From: Candidatus Aminicenantota bacterium
GTDB lineage: Bacteria; Acidobacteriota; Aminicenantia; UBA2199
NCBI GenBank assembly: GCA_011772425.1
Contig: WVZO01000102.1
Location: forward strand, 1 to 56,330
Length of the DNA: 56,330 bases
Direction: 5' to 3'
Position numbers and translations under genes: made by a program. The notes beneath the pieces were generated by a model. That model searched no databases, was not told the origin of the DNA, and saw nothing but the letters and a program-made list of their open reading frames with translations. Positions 42,082 through 50,389 of this stretch are shown piece by piece (position 1 is the stretch's first letter; each line of letters starts with the position of its first letter).

Positions 42082-42400
42082 TGTCCAGGTCCTCTACCAT
42101 ACCCTCGGCCTCTTTTTTTAACTCGATTAAGTCTAACCCGATCAGTACCCGTTCCCTACTTCTTAAATCTAAGATTACTTTTTTTACGGGTTCGGGGAGT
42201 TTCCTGATGATGGTTGGGGTGGCAAAGATTTTTTCTCCTTCTGCTAATTCAGGCCTGACCAGCACATCGATCACATCGAGATCAAAATGGTCACCGAATT
42301 TACTGGTTAATGCATGTTCCAGTTCCCCGATTGACTCCCGGACAATTGGACTCAACCCGGTCACATATAACTTGAGGGAGTAATGAATTTTTCCCGTCAT
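42074..42400 (-). CDS. kaiB: KaiB-domain protein
   Basis: 108 residues. It matches the thioredoxin-like KaiB fold along its full length: LKLYVTGLSPIVRESIGELEHAL, then VIDVLVRPELAEGEKIFATPTIIRKLPEP and a C-terminal VLIGLDLI. The ATPTIIRKLPEP segment is the family hallmark. In cyanobacteria KaiB switches fold and binds KaiC. No kaiC or kaiA is present in the window; KaiB proteins without KaiC occur in other bacteria, where some are linked to stress responses. Here it lies 2 bp after a response-regulator gene and overlaps the following kinase gene by 8 nt, inside a stressosome operon. A role as partner of the kinase or of the RsbRST complex is inference. Confidence 0.88.
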   Translation of the reverse strand: MTGKIHYSLKLYVTGLSPIVRESIGELEHALTSKFGDHFDLDVIDVLVRPELAEGEKIFATPTIIRKLPEPVKKVILDLRSRERVLIGLDLIELKKEAEGMVEDLDSG

Positions 42401-42402
42401 TC

Positions 42403-42774
42403 TTAATACCCCAACATCGATTCTGTCAATTCGATGATTTCGTCGCTCCCGATGGGTTTCTTTAAAAGCTCAAAATCTATACCGTCATCAGACAGCAATT
42501 TGAGGTCTTTAAGAAATTCCTTATGAAAGGCTGTCACAATATAGACCGGCACAGCGATATCCAGTTGACGCAATTGCCTCAGTGTCTCCACACCATTTAA
42601 TCCCGGCATCTTCAGGTCGAGAAAAACCAGGTCATAGGTCGTCGCTTTTACTTTTTTAATTCCTTTTTCCCCGGATTCCGCCGTATTTACCCGGTGACCT
42701 GTCTCCTCAAGTGCCAACATAAACGATTTCCTGACCGCTTCATCATCATCGATAACTAAAATGTGTTTATTCAT
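42403..42774 (-). CDS. Single-domain response regulator
   Basis: 123 residues made of one receiver domain. The acidic pocket is D9-D11 in VIDDDE, the phospho-acceptor is the Asp in VFLDLKMPG (about 53), the switch residue is Thr in IVTAFH and the conserved Lys is in LLKKP. No output domain. It lies 14 bp downstream of the RsbT-like/HisKA kinase gene, the natural phosphodonor, and 2 bp upstream of kaiB. It probably works through protein-protein contact, for example with the KaiB protein or the following kinase. Confidence 0.93.
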   Translation of the reverse strand: MNKHILVIDDDEAVRKSFMLALEETGHRVNTAESGEKGIKKVKATTYDLVFLDLKMPGLNGVETLRQLRQLDIAVPVYIVTAFHKEFLKDLKLLSDDGIDFELLKKPIGSDEIIELTESMLGY

Positions 42775-42788
42775 TTATATTCAACCTC

Positions 42789-43973
42789 CTATTCAAAGAA
42801 TATCGGTAAAAAAATCTTAAAGGTGGTCCCCTGTCCCGGCTCACTTTCACATTCGATTTTGCCGGCGTGTTCCTGTATGATACTGCTGACGATAGAAAGT
42901 CCCAGGCCTGTTCCCTTTCCTGGCTCTTTGGTGGTGAAGAAGGGGTCAAAAATTTTCGGGATATCCCCGGGATTTATCCCGATTCCCGTGTCTGCAATGG
43001 AAACGTGGAGATAATTACCCTTTCTTTGCATTTCGATATGAATCTCTTTTTTATCACGCCTTTTCATGGCGTCCAGGGCATTATTGAACAGGTTTAAGAA
43101 GACTTGCTCGATCTTGTTTACATCGATGAGAATTGCTGGGATTTTTTCAGCATATTTCCTGGTGATAGAGACGTGCTCTGTGGAGATTTTATAGGAAAGC
43201 AGCCTTAGAATACGATCGATAATAGAGGCACAGTTTGCGTTCTCTTTGCGGTTACTGTCGACTTTCTCCGTGCGTGAAAAGGCTAACAGGTTATCCACGA
43301 TATAGATACAGCGCCGTATTTCTTTCTCTGCATCCCGGAGAACAGGGTGCTTTTTATTATCCGCTGCCGTATGTTTCAAGCAGTACTGCACATAATTTAA
43401 GATACCCATCATGGGGTTGTTCAATTCGTGGGCAATGCCTGCAGCCATGGTGCCCAGGGTCCTGAGTCTTTCTGTATGGATAATCTGCAGCGACTGGCTG
43501 CGCAGTTTGGCATAGGATGCTTCCAGTTCCTGGTAAAGCTCTTCCCGGGTCAGGCGGCCCACTAACTCGCTTGCCCCGGCAATAAAATCTTTCGTTGGTT
43601 TGAACCCGGGGTCGGGCAGCATCATAAAGACTTCAATATAGGTGACATCTTCTCCACTGCCGGATGTGGTAACACCGTCAAAAAGAGAATCCGGGAGGCG
43701 AAGGCCTTCTAACAAACCGAATCCTTTTGAGACATATTTCAATTTTAATACCGGGTGTTCTGTTGCTTTCATTTGGTCAAGTGTAATAATTATACCGGGG
43801 CGATTGTCTTTGTCGGTGTATGCCATCTTGCGGATGATATCGGATGATACCGATGCCAGCCGGGCTGCGGTTATGGAATCGAACCGCAGGTCCCGGGCCA
43901 GGGTATGGATTTTGTTCCTGGCCTCAAGAACAGAGTCCCTGTTTTTCAGTTTTATTTCTCCAAGCTCAATCAT
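42789..43973 (-). CDS. Histidine kinase with RsbT-like N-terminal domain
   Basis: 394 residues, soluble. The C-terminal part is a normal kinase: H182 in [45 protein letters not shown]. The N-terminal 130 residues begin with DSVLEARNKIHTLARDLRFDSITAARLASVSSDIIRKM, which aligns by eye with the start of RsbT (VxAARxxxRxxAxxLGF, RIATxxSELARNI), but the Glu and Asn of the ATP-binding N-box are lost. So it looks like a degenerate RsbT-type domain that could dock on the stressosome in place of RsbT. The gene follows the RsbX-like phosphatase by 11 bp and precedes the single-domain regulator by 14 bp. The docking role is inference. Confidence 0.88.
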   Translation of the reverse strand: MIELGEIKLKNRDSVLEARNKIHTLARDLRFDSITAARLASVSSDIIRKMAYTDKDNRPGIIITLDQMKATEHPVLKLKYVSKGFGLLEGLRLPDSLFDGVTTSGSGEDVTYIEVFMMLPDPGFKPTKDFIAGASELVGRLTREELYQELEASYAKLRSQSLQIIHTERLRTLGTMAAGIAHELNNPMMGILNYVQYCLKHTAADNKKHPVLRDAEKEIRRCIYIVDNLLAFSRTEKVDSNRKENANCASIIDRILRLLSYKISTEHVSITRKYAEKIPAILIDVNKIEQVFLNLFNNALDAMKRRDKKEIHIEMQRKGNYLHVSIADTGIGINPGDIPKIFDPFFTTKEPGKGTGLGLSIVSSIIQEHAGKIECESEPGQGTTFKIFLPIFFE

Positions 43974-43984
43974 TCTTTTATTTC

Positions 43985-44569
43985 CTATTTCCTGTACTTC
44001 AATACAAAACAGGTGGCATCATCTATTCCTTTGTTGAAGTTGCTAATGACACCTGCTGCGATTTCCTTTGCCGATTGTGTGAAAATTTCCGGGTAATCCT
44101 TGAGCTCAAAGTGAGCCTTAATGCCGTCCGAATGTACCAGCAGGATATCGTTGTGGGCCAGTATAATTTTCTCCTGTTTGGGGGAGGTCATGGTGTACCC
44201 GATTACGCCGTCCCCGGGTAAAAGCCTCTTGTTGGCCAACCCGAATATCCTGATGGTTAAATTTCCTATTCCCGTATATTCTAACTGCCCCGAATCGACG
44301 TCCAGGAGGCATAAGACTGCCGCCGCGCCCACCGAACCCTTAATATGCTCATGCAGCCCAAGAATTATATCCTTTAAATCTTTGCGAAAATTCTCTTTTA
44401 AAAATTTCTCGATCACCTGTGCGAGTTGATGGGCATTTTTACTGTGTCCCAGGACATCTACCACTGCTGAGAATATCTTATTGTCAAATTCTTTTATTAA
44501 ACCGGTATCGCCGCATTCTCCTGCGGATAGTAACGGCATCTTTGCTAAATAGTAGTCAACTTCGGGCAT
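43985..44569 (-). CDS. rsbX: RsbX/SpoIIE-type PP2C serine phosphatase
   Basis: 194 residues forming one small PP2C-like domain. Metal-binding positions are visible: CGDTGLI near 19-25, SAVVDVLGHS at 34-43 with the key Asp, VHSDGIKAHF and DDATCFVLKY near the end. The short length without sensor domains fits RsbX, which removes phosphate from RsbS and RsbR and resets the stressosome. It lies 9 bp after the rsbT gene, the same place as rsbX in other stressosome modules. The symbol is assigned by family and context. Confidence 0.85.
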   Translation of the reverse strand: MPEVDYYLAKMPLLSAGECGDTGLIKEFDNKIFSAVVDVLGHSKNAHQLAQVIEKFLKENFRKDLKDIILGLHEHIKGSVGAAAVLCLLDVDSGQLEYTGIGNLTIRIFGLANKRLLPGDGVIGYTMTSPKQEKIILAHNDILLVHSDGIKAHFELKDYPEIFTQSAKEIAAGVISNFNKGIDDATCFVLKYRK

Positions 44570-44578
44570 TTTATCCCC

Positions 44579-44980
44579 TTATCCCCACTTTCTTGCCGTA
44601 ATTTTGGTTCCTTTCCCGGGCACGCTGGTTATGGTGAACTCATCCATCATCCGCTTTACTGCCGGGATCCCCAGCCCGAGAGAGTTCCCGGTTGAAAAGT
44701 GTTCTTCCAGCGCCTCTGCGAGGTTACTTATACCGGGCCCGTTATCTTCCGCGATGATTTCAATCCCTTTGCGGTTATCTCTATCCAGGAGTTTTATCCG
44801 CATGATACCCTTCCCGGCAAATTTATATATGTTTCGTGCCAGTTCGGATACTACCGTGGAAATCATCAATTGCACATTCTCTGCAAACCCGGCTAATTCC
44901 GACATATCTTTTCCCTCAAACGCTGCCTTTAAAACATCGATCTCTTCAGAGACGGGTAGTTCTATTTCATCATGTTTCAT
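44579..44980 (-). CDS. rsbT: RsbT-type serine/threonine protein kinase (switch kinase)
   Basis: 133 residues, GHKL-fold kinase. The N-box is VSELARNIYKFAGKG, the G1 loop EDNGPGI and the G2 region GNSLGLGIPAVKRMMDEF, all intact. RsbT phosphorylates the STAS proteins RsbS and RsbR within the stressosome and is then released to act on a downstream target. The start is set at the ATG at 44980 because AGAGGGGAT precedes it; an in-frame ATG 18 nt earlier has a weaker context. It overlaps the rsbS stop by 11 nt. The usual target, RsbU, is not found here; the RsbT-like kinase downstream may take that role. Confidence 0.92.
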   Translation of the reverse strand: MKHDEIELPVSEEIDVLKAAFEGKDMSELAGFAENVQLMISTVVSELARNIYKFAGKGIMRIKLLDRDNRKGIEIIAEDNGPGISNLAEALEEHFSTGNSLGLGIPAVKRMMDEFTITSVPGKGTKITARKWG

Positions 44981-45371
44981 TCCCGATCCCCTCTTCATTT
45001 TCCCCTGGAAACCGCAATATATTAAATCCCTCTTCCAGGGACAACACGTTGGTTATCCCATCGAAATACAGGTCCAGGTCAACCAGCGATGCAGCTGTAC
45101 CTGGCTTAATACCGGAAATAACCACCGCTGCTCCCAACAGGGAAACAGCCCGTGCCGTGTGGTCGATAATGCCGGCGGTGAAGGAGTCGATGACGGATAC
45201 AGCGGATAAATCGATGATGACTCCCTTTACCCTTGTCTCCCGGACCTTTTCCAGGACTTCTCCCGGGATCCGGGACAGGGTATTATCATCGAGTTCAACC
45301 GGTACCGATACCACCAGGCAACCATAGGTTATATACATGGCCGCCCCGGGTATCCCTTTATCGGTGTTCAT
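44970..45371 (-). CDS. rsbS: RsbS-type STAS-domain protein of the stressosome
   Basis: 133 residues, a single STAS domain. CLVVSVPVELDD at 18-29 and GVIIDLSAVSVIDSFTAG at 50-67 are typical of RsbS. Ser63 in VIDSF corresponds to the serine phosphorylated by RsbT (Ser59 in Bacillus subtilis). GAAVVISGIKPGTAASLVDL follows as in the family. With RsbR it builds the core of the 1.8 MDa stressosome that holds RsbT inactive. It is the second gene of the operon, 30 bp after rsbR. Confidence 0.92.
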   Translation of the reverse strand: MNTDKGIPGAAMYITYGCLVVSVPVELDDNTLSRIPGEVLEKVRETRVKGVIIDLSAVSVIDSFTAGIIDHTARAVSLLGAAVVISGIKPGTAASLVDLDLYFDGITNVLSLEEGFNILRFPGENEEGIGNET

Positions 45372-45401
45372 TTTTTTATTTATTTCCCGGTTCCCCTGGT
45401 C

Positions 45402-46301
45402 TTACTTTTTTGTAACCGGTGAATCCTGTATCATCCGGTATCCCAGCATGTCAAAGGCATATTCCAGGCCGCCGATCAGGGTTGATTTGGTTATTAATCC
45501 ACCCAGGTCGACACCCAGGTTAACCAGGGTCTGGGCGATTGACGATGATATGCCGGTGATAATGGATTCGCAGCCCATGAGCCTGGTTGCCCTGGTGATC
45601 TTAACAATATGATTGGCTACGGCACTATCCACCACCCGTACCCCCAGGATATCCAGTATGATTATTTTAGAACTTTTTTCCACTATTTGCTGCAGGATGG
45701 TCTCCATAATCGTCTGGGCGCGTTTTGAATCCACAACACCGACAATGGGAAGAAATAAAATTTCTTTCCAGAGAAATAGAATCGGAGTTGACACTTCAGA
45801 CATGAGTTTTGCATACTCTTTCAGCTTTCCTTCACGACCTTCGAGAAAATTCTCGAAGGTAACCAGCCCGAGTTTATCCAGCAGCCTTGATATGTGGATA
45901 ACTATCCTGATGAAAGATTCGGGGTCTGAGGTATATTCTTTTTGAAAGAATTCCATCAGGGTCTCTTTCAATGAAAAAATATAGATGGCGGCTTCAGACG
46001 GTGTAAAACCCCGGACAGCATAATCTTTCGAAATTTCAGCCAATAACGTATTGATGGGCTCGAATTCTTTTGCTGCGGTATCTTCCAGGTTTCCCATAGA
46101 GATAGCCTTCATAAAGTTTTCCAGGAATTTCGTCGACTGGGCTTCCAGCTCTTCTTTAGAAATTAAGTCCGGGCGTCGGGTAACACTCTTTAATTGGTTT
46201 GCAATCCAGGTATTTAATATTTCGCTTTCATTCTTTTTTAGAAATTCGACCACATTTCCTGCCGCCTCTTCCAACAGCGTCTCTTTTTTTTGAACCACCA
46301 T
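45402..46301 (-). CDS. rsbR: RsbR-type stressosome sensor (N-terminal helical domain plus STAS)
   Basis: 299 residues. The N-terminal part (about 1-165) is all-helical, with KNESEILNTWIANQL and YAVRGFTPSEAAIYIFSLKE, similar to RsbRD-type or globin-like sensor regions; no heme His is assigned. A linker helix leads to the C-terminal STAS domain (about 175-290): IIILDILGVRVVDSAVANHIVKITRATRLMGC and GISSSIAQTLVNLGVDL. Ser226 in VVDS lies at the position of the first phosphorylated Thr of RsbR (Thr171 in Bacillus subtilis). It is the first gene of the eight-gene operon, with GAGGAGG before the ATG and a strong promoter at 46358-46386. The signal it detects is unknown. Confidence 0.9.
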   Translation of the reverse strand: MVVQKKETLLEEAAGNVVEFLKKNESEILNTWIANQLKSVTRRPDLISKEELEAQSTKFLENFMKAISMGNLEDTAAKEFEPINTLLAEISKDYAVRGFTPSEAAIYIFSLKETLMEFFQKEYTSDPESFIRIVIHISRLLDKLGLVTFENFLEGREGKLKEYAKLMSEVSTPILFLWKEILFLPIVGVVDSKRAQTIMETILQQIVEKSSKIIILDILGVRVVDSAVANHIVKITRATRLMGCESIITGISSSIAQTLVNLGVDLGGLITKSTLIGGLEYAFDMLGYRMIQDSPVTKK

Positions 46302-46357
46302 GATTAACCTCCTCGATTTTAATCATCTATACACACTCGTGATTCAATACAATATAT

Positions 46358-46386
46358 ATTATAAACACTCCCCAAAAAAAAATCAA
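46358..46386 (-). promoter_or_regulatory. Consensus sigma70-type promoter of the stressosome operon
   Basis: On the minus strand TTGATT and a perfect TATAAT are 17 bp apart. The leader would be about 50 nt and contains the SD of rsbR. No sigma54 site is seen, although an NtrC-type gene lies just upstream. Confidence 0.75.
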
Positions 46387-46420
46387 GTGGTTAAGTGATT
46401 TTATTTATTTAAATTTGAAT

Positions 46421-47863
46421 TTAGCTGTTTTTTGCCATATCTCTCAATCGTTTATTTAAGGCCTGGCGCGTTATGCCCAGCAATTGCGCGGCGATAGACT
46501 GGTTGTCTTTGGCGCGCCGCATGGCCTCACGAATCAGGCTCTCCTGGGCCTCTTTTAACGTGGGAAGATTGGCGGGAAATTTAATGGCTGATTCAGACTC
46601 AATTACATTATCTTGACTGCCGGGAACAGCCCGGCTTGTTTCTTTTTCTAAGGTACGGCTGCTGTCGATAGCCTTTCTAAAGGTGTCCAGGGACATTTTT
46701 TTAGAGGTATGCCAGCTCACCGCGTCATAGACCATGGCACGCAGTTCCCGGATATTGCCGGGAAAACGGTAGGTGGACAGGAGCGTATACAATTCCTGCG
46801 GGGCCGTGGGTTTCTTCTTGCCAAGGTCTTTGGCGGCCTCTTCCAGGAAACGCCCCACCAGCAGCGGGATATCTTTCGGTCTTTCCCTCAGGGGCGGGAC
46901 ATGGATATGGTAAACACACAACCGGTAATAGAGGTCTTTCCTGAAAATTCCTTTTTCTTGCATTTCTTTCAGGTCTTTGTTGGTGGATACAATAATCCTG
47001 GCGTCCGAATACCGGGGGACATCCGCCCCAATGGGGTAATATTCATGTTCCTGGAGCAAGCGCAGGAGCTTGACCTGGGATTGCATACTTAAATCGCCGA
47101 TTTCATCAAGGAAAAGTATTCCCCCGGCTGCCTGTTCCACAAATCCCTTTCTCACCTGGTAAGCATCGGTAAAAGCGCCCCGCAAATGTCCGAACAGGGT
47201 ATCGGTAAATAGTTGATCGTCAAGCCCGGCCACATTGACAGATACGAAATTACCCCCTTTTGGGCTGAGCCTGGCAATCGCTTTGGCAGCAAGCTCTTTC
47301 CCGGAACCGGATTCACCGGTAATTAAAACCGGTTCCAAGGAACCGGCTATCACCTCCATGTAACGGAAGATGGTTTTCATGGTGCCATCCTGGGTATCAA
47401 AATCTGAAAAAGCCTCGGGGTGATTCAACGTTGCCGAAAGAAAACGAGATTTAAGCGTGGTGATTTCTCTCTCCGCTTTCTTTAATTTAATGATGCTCCT
47501 CACGCTGGCGATCAGCCGGTTCCTATCGACGGGTTTGGTTATAAAGTCAGAAGCTCCCATCTTCATGCAGTGAACCACTGTTTCGGTATCGTCCACCCCG
47601 GTAATAATGATTATCGGGATTCCCGGGAAATCCTCTGTTATCTTTGACAACAGTTCTTCCCCGGATATATGGGGCATCCGTAAATCCATTAAAATGGTTT
47701 CAAATTTATTTTTTGAAAGGAGGGGAAGCACTTCCCTGCTGTCCTGGCATAAGGTGACATGATTAATCCCCTCTGAGCGCAGTAAAATCCGGTAATTGTT
47801 TAACGCCGCCTTATCGTCATCCACCAACAAAACCGGTAATGGAGGGAATAAATCACGCCCCAT
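46421..47863 (-). CDS. NtrC-type sigma54-dependent response regulator
   Basis: 480 residues. Receiver (about 8-125) with D15/D16 and acceptor D60 in ILMDLRMP; AAA+ domain (about 148-385) with Walker A GESGSGKE, the sigma54-contacting GAFTDA loop, Walker B GGILFLDEIGDL and the arginine region YRLCVYHIHVPPLRERP; C-terminal Fis-type helix-turn-helix QSIAAQLLGITRQALNKRLRD. All parts needed for sigma54 activation are intact. It lies upstream of the stressosome operon, which has its own promoter, and 76 bp downstream of a REC-GAF-PAS kinase gene that is the probable phosphodonor. Targets are unknown; the only sigma54-like site I found is at 38257. Confidence 0.95.
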   Translation of the reverse strand: MGRDLFPPLPVLLVDDDKAALNNYRILLRSEGINHVTLCQDSREVLPLLSKNKFETILMDLRMPHISGEELLSKITEDFPGIPIIIITGVDDTETVVHCMKMGASDFITKPVDRNRLIASVRSIIKLKKAEREITTLKSRFLSATLNHPEAFSDFDTQDGTMKTIFRYMEVIAGSLEPVLITGESGSGKELAAKAIARLSPKGGNFVSVNVAGLDDQLFTDTLFGHLRGAFTDAYQVRKGFVEQAAGGILFLDEIGDLSMQSQVKLLRLLQEHEYYPIGADVPRYSDARIIVSTNKDLKEMQEKGIFRKDLYYRLCVYHIHVPPLRERPKDIPLLVGRFLEEAAKDLGKKKPTAPQELYTLLSTYRFPGNIRELRAMVYDAVSWHTSKKMSLDTFRKAIDSSRTLEKETSRAVPGSQDNVIESESAIKFPANLPTLKEAQESLIREAMRRAKDNQSIAAQLLGITRQALNKRLRDMAKNS

Positions 47864-47939
47864 AAATGCTCCTCCTTGTTCCCTGGTTTAAATACCCAAT
47901 TAATTATAAATAATTTCTAACATATTTTCAATCTTTTTT

Positions 47940-50126
47940 TTATTTTCGGACTTCTTTTACCGGTATGGTAATAGTGGCAGTGGTGCCTTTACCGGGCTGC
48001 GCAGCGAAGGAAAGACTTCCGCCCTGTTGGTTGATGATAGTAGAGGCGATGGACAGCCCCAGGCCGGTTCCACCGCTGTCCCGTTTGGTGGTAAAAAAGG
48101 GGTCCATGATAAATTTCAAATGCTGAGGTTCGATACCAATTCCCTCATCCGCCACGTTCACGGTAATCAGTCCGGTTGCTTCGTCGAAATCCGTGGAGAT
48201 GGCGATTCCTTTCTCTTTATCGGGCAGTGCCTCGCAAGAGTTTTGAATCAAATTGACGATCACCTGTTCCAGCCGCTGAAAATTTCCTTTGAAGACAGGG
48301 TTATTCTTACCATAACGGACGGAAAAATGCCGGGTGGATTTTTCGATCATCATTGAGGTCAGGTTGACGGCGGTCTTCACCACTTCATTGATATCCACGT
48401 CTTGATTGATATCGTCGCTTTCCCGGCGGGCAAAATCTTTTAAATCCGTAACGATATTTTTAATCCGTTTGGCCCCGTTAATAATCCCTACAAATAAATC
48501 CGGGACAGCACCTTTCAATTCCGAATAATTAAACCCTTTGATAGAAAAATCCCCGGATGTCTCATAATATCTCTCCAGTATGGGACAGATTTCCTGCCAT
48601 AATTCCAGCAGCAAAGGGGTATTCATCATAATAAAATTATTGGGATTATTAATCTCATGGGCCACACCGGACACCAGGGTGCCCAGGGCAACCATTTTAT
48701 CCGCCTGGATCAACTGCTGCTCCTGCTGCTTTGCTTTTTCTTCGGCCTTCTTTTGCCCGGTAATGTCTTCGACCGTGCCTTCATAATATAAGACATTTCC
48801 CTTTTGGTCTTTGATTGCCCTGACATTTTTCCTGACAAAAATAACCTGGTTGTCCTTCGTGGTCCATTGGTCTTCAATTCCTTTTACCTCTCCTTCCGGT
48901 TCCTGCCGTTGTTTAAATTTACTGTCAGGATCAGCCGGTGAAAACCAGGTGTTCTCCAGCTTAACCCGGGAAATTTCTTCGAATGATGAATATCCCAGGA
49001 TGTTGATAAAGGCGGAATTTGCCATTAAAATGCGGCCGTCGGCAGCGACTTTGAATATTCCTACCGGGCTGTCTTCAAAAAGATTCCGATAATTTGCCCG
49101 GCTCTTTTCCAGTTCTTTTGTTCGTTCCCTTACTGATTTTTCCAGGTGCCGTCGGTGCAGGTCCAATTTTTCCTGCATTTGCCTTTTCTGGAATGCCAGC
49201 GCATAAATAGTGGCCAGCCGTTGGAGAACGAGGCTGTCCTTTTCCTCATAATTCCCTTTCTTGTTGGCCACAAAGATAATTCCCACCACCTTATCACTGA
49301 TTAAAGCCGGGGTAACCATAAAATTACCAATGGAAATATGTCCCCCGGGTATCCCGGGGAGTTCGGGGATATGGCGGGGCGAATTTGACACCAGGTTTTT
49401 TTTATTTTCCAGGACCTTGGTCCATAATCCCGAGAATCCTTTTAAAATACCGGATTTTTTCTCTACCCGGCCTTCATCCGCTGCATGGTATGACACGGCA
49501 GGGCAAATCAAATACCCGGTTTCTTCATCGATGTACCCCACACAGCCAACCAGGCTCCCTGAGAGACGTTGTGCCTGTTCCAGCACCAGTTGGGAGATCT
49601 CCTCCATTGACGGGATCTTCAGCAAGGCCTGGGAAAGTTCGGCCAGCTTTGTATTGATTTCTTTTTCCTGGCGTATTAGCTCGTCGATATTGTGTTTATA
49701 AAGTGCCATTTCTATGGTAGTGAACAGGGTGTTTTCGTCACAAGGTTTGAGAATATAGCCATAGGGTTCGGAGATCTTGGCACGTTCTATACTTTTCCTG
49801 TCCGCCAACGCGGTCAGGTAAATAATGGGAATCGTTGAAAATTCATGAATTTTCCCCGCAGCTTCAATACCGTCCATCTCTCCATCCAGCCAGATATCCA
49901 TCAGTACCAGGTGGGGTGAGGCTTCCTTCACTTTTAATATCGCCTCTTCACCGGTGGTCACTATTGATGGAACAGAGTACCCCTTTTTCTCCAATACGGC
50001 TTTTACTGCATGGTAGGTGATGTATTCATCTTCCACAACCAAAATCTTGACATCTTCTTTTCTCTTAATTTCCATTTTTATATCCGTCATATCCTGTAAT
50101 AATGGAGAGAAATGAGATTCATCCAT
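47940..50126 (-). CDS. REC-GAF-PAS histidine kinase
   Basis: 728 residues, soluble. Receiver (about 25-140) with EDE pocket, acceptor in LVLMDIWLDG and KPC near its end; GAF domain (about 165-325: AQRLSGSLVGCVGYIDEETGYL to LQRLATIYALAFQ); coiled coil; PAS domain (about 350-470: FEDSPVGIFKVAADGRILMANSAF to VEDITGQK); HisKA with the His in GVAHEINNPNNF; ATPase domain with NLIQNSCEAL, DEGIGI, and [12 protein letters not shown]. The start is placed at 50126, where AAGGAT lies 7 nt upstream; a TTG 27 nt earlier overlaps the -10-like TATAAT at 50139-50144. It is followed by the NtrC-type regulator gene, so the two probably form a pair. Confidence 0.92.
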   Translation of the reverse strand: MDESHFSPLLQDMTDIKMEIKRKEDVKILVVEDEYITYHAVKAVLEKKGYSVPSIVTTGEEAILKVKEASPHLVLMDIWLDGEMDGIEAAGKIHEFSTIPIIYLTALADRKSIERAKISEPYGYILKPCDENTLFTTIEMALYKHNIDELIRQEKEINTKLAELSQALLKIPSMEEISQLVLEQAQRLSGSLVGCVGYIDEETGYLICPAVSYHAADEGRVEKKSGILKGFSGLWTKVLENKKNLVSNSPRHIPELPGIPGGHISIGNFMVTPALISDKVVGIIFVANKKGNYEEKDSLVLQRLATIYALAFQKRQMQEKLDLHRRHLEKSVRERTKELEKSRANYRNLFEDSPVGIFKVAADGRILMANSAFINILGYSSFEEISRVKLENTWFSPADPDSKFKQRQEPEGEVKGIEDQWTTKDNQVIFVRKNVRAIKDQKGNVLYYEGTVEDITGQKKAEEKAKQQEQQLIQADKMVALGTLVSGVAHEINNPNNFIMMNTPLLLELWQEICPILERYYETSGDFSIKGFNYSELKGAVPDLFVGIINGAKRIKNIVTDLKDFARRESDDINQDVDINEVVKTAVNLTSMMIEKSTRHFSVRYGKNNPVFKGNFQRLEQVIVNLIQNSCEALPDKEKGIAISTDFDEATGLITVNVADEGIGIEPQHLKFIMDPFFTTKRDSGGTGLGLSIASTIINQQGGSLSFAAQPGKGTTATITIPVKEVRK

Positions 50127-50205
50127 TATATCATCCTTATTATACCATAACAAAACTTTATTGGCAGTATTTTTTTTTTAGCACATTCGTACCTCCCTGT
50201 CCAGG

Positions 50206-50385
50206 TAAATCACTCCTCTTCCCGGCAGGGAAAAATCCCGGGAGAGCAAGCTCCTTTCCAGGGAGAACACCTTTCTCAAGGGCCTTTCAGGGTTTCCTTC
50301 CAGGCCCTTGAGAGGAGTTCCCTCATCCCTTTCGATGACCTCACCGGTGTCAAACCGTTCCTTATCGGTTCAAAACCGGTGTTTT
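50206..50385. other. Cluster of nested GC-rich inverted repeats
   Basis: Within 180 bp there is a perfect 11-bp pair CTCAAGGGCCT/AGGCCCTTGAG around 50276-50314, a GGGAGAAC/GTTCCC-like outer pair, and AACCG/CGGTT inside two ACCGGT palindromes near 50340-50380. It lies between two minus-strand genes, downstream of the RsbW-like gene. It may serve as a terminator region. No ORF is supported. Confidence 0.5.
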
Positions 50386-50389
50386 CCCC

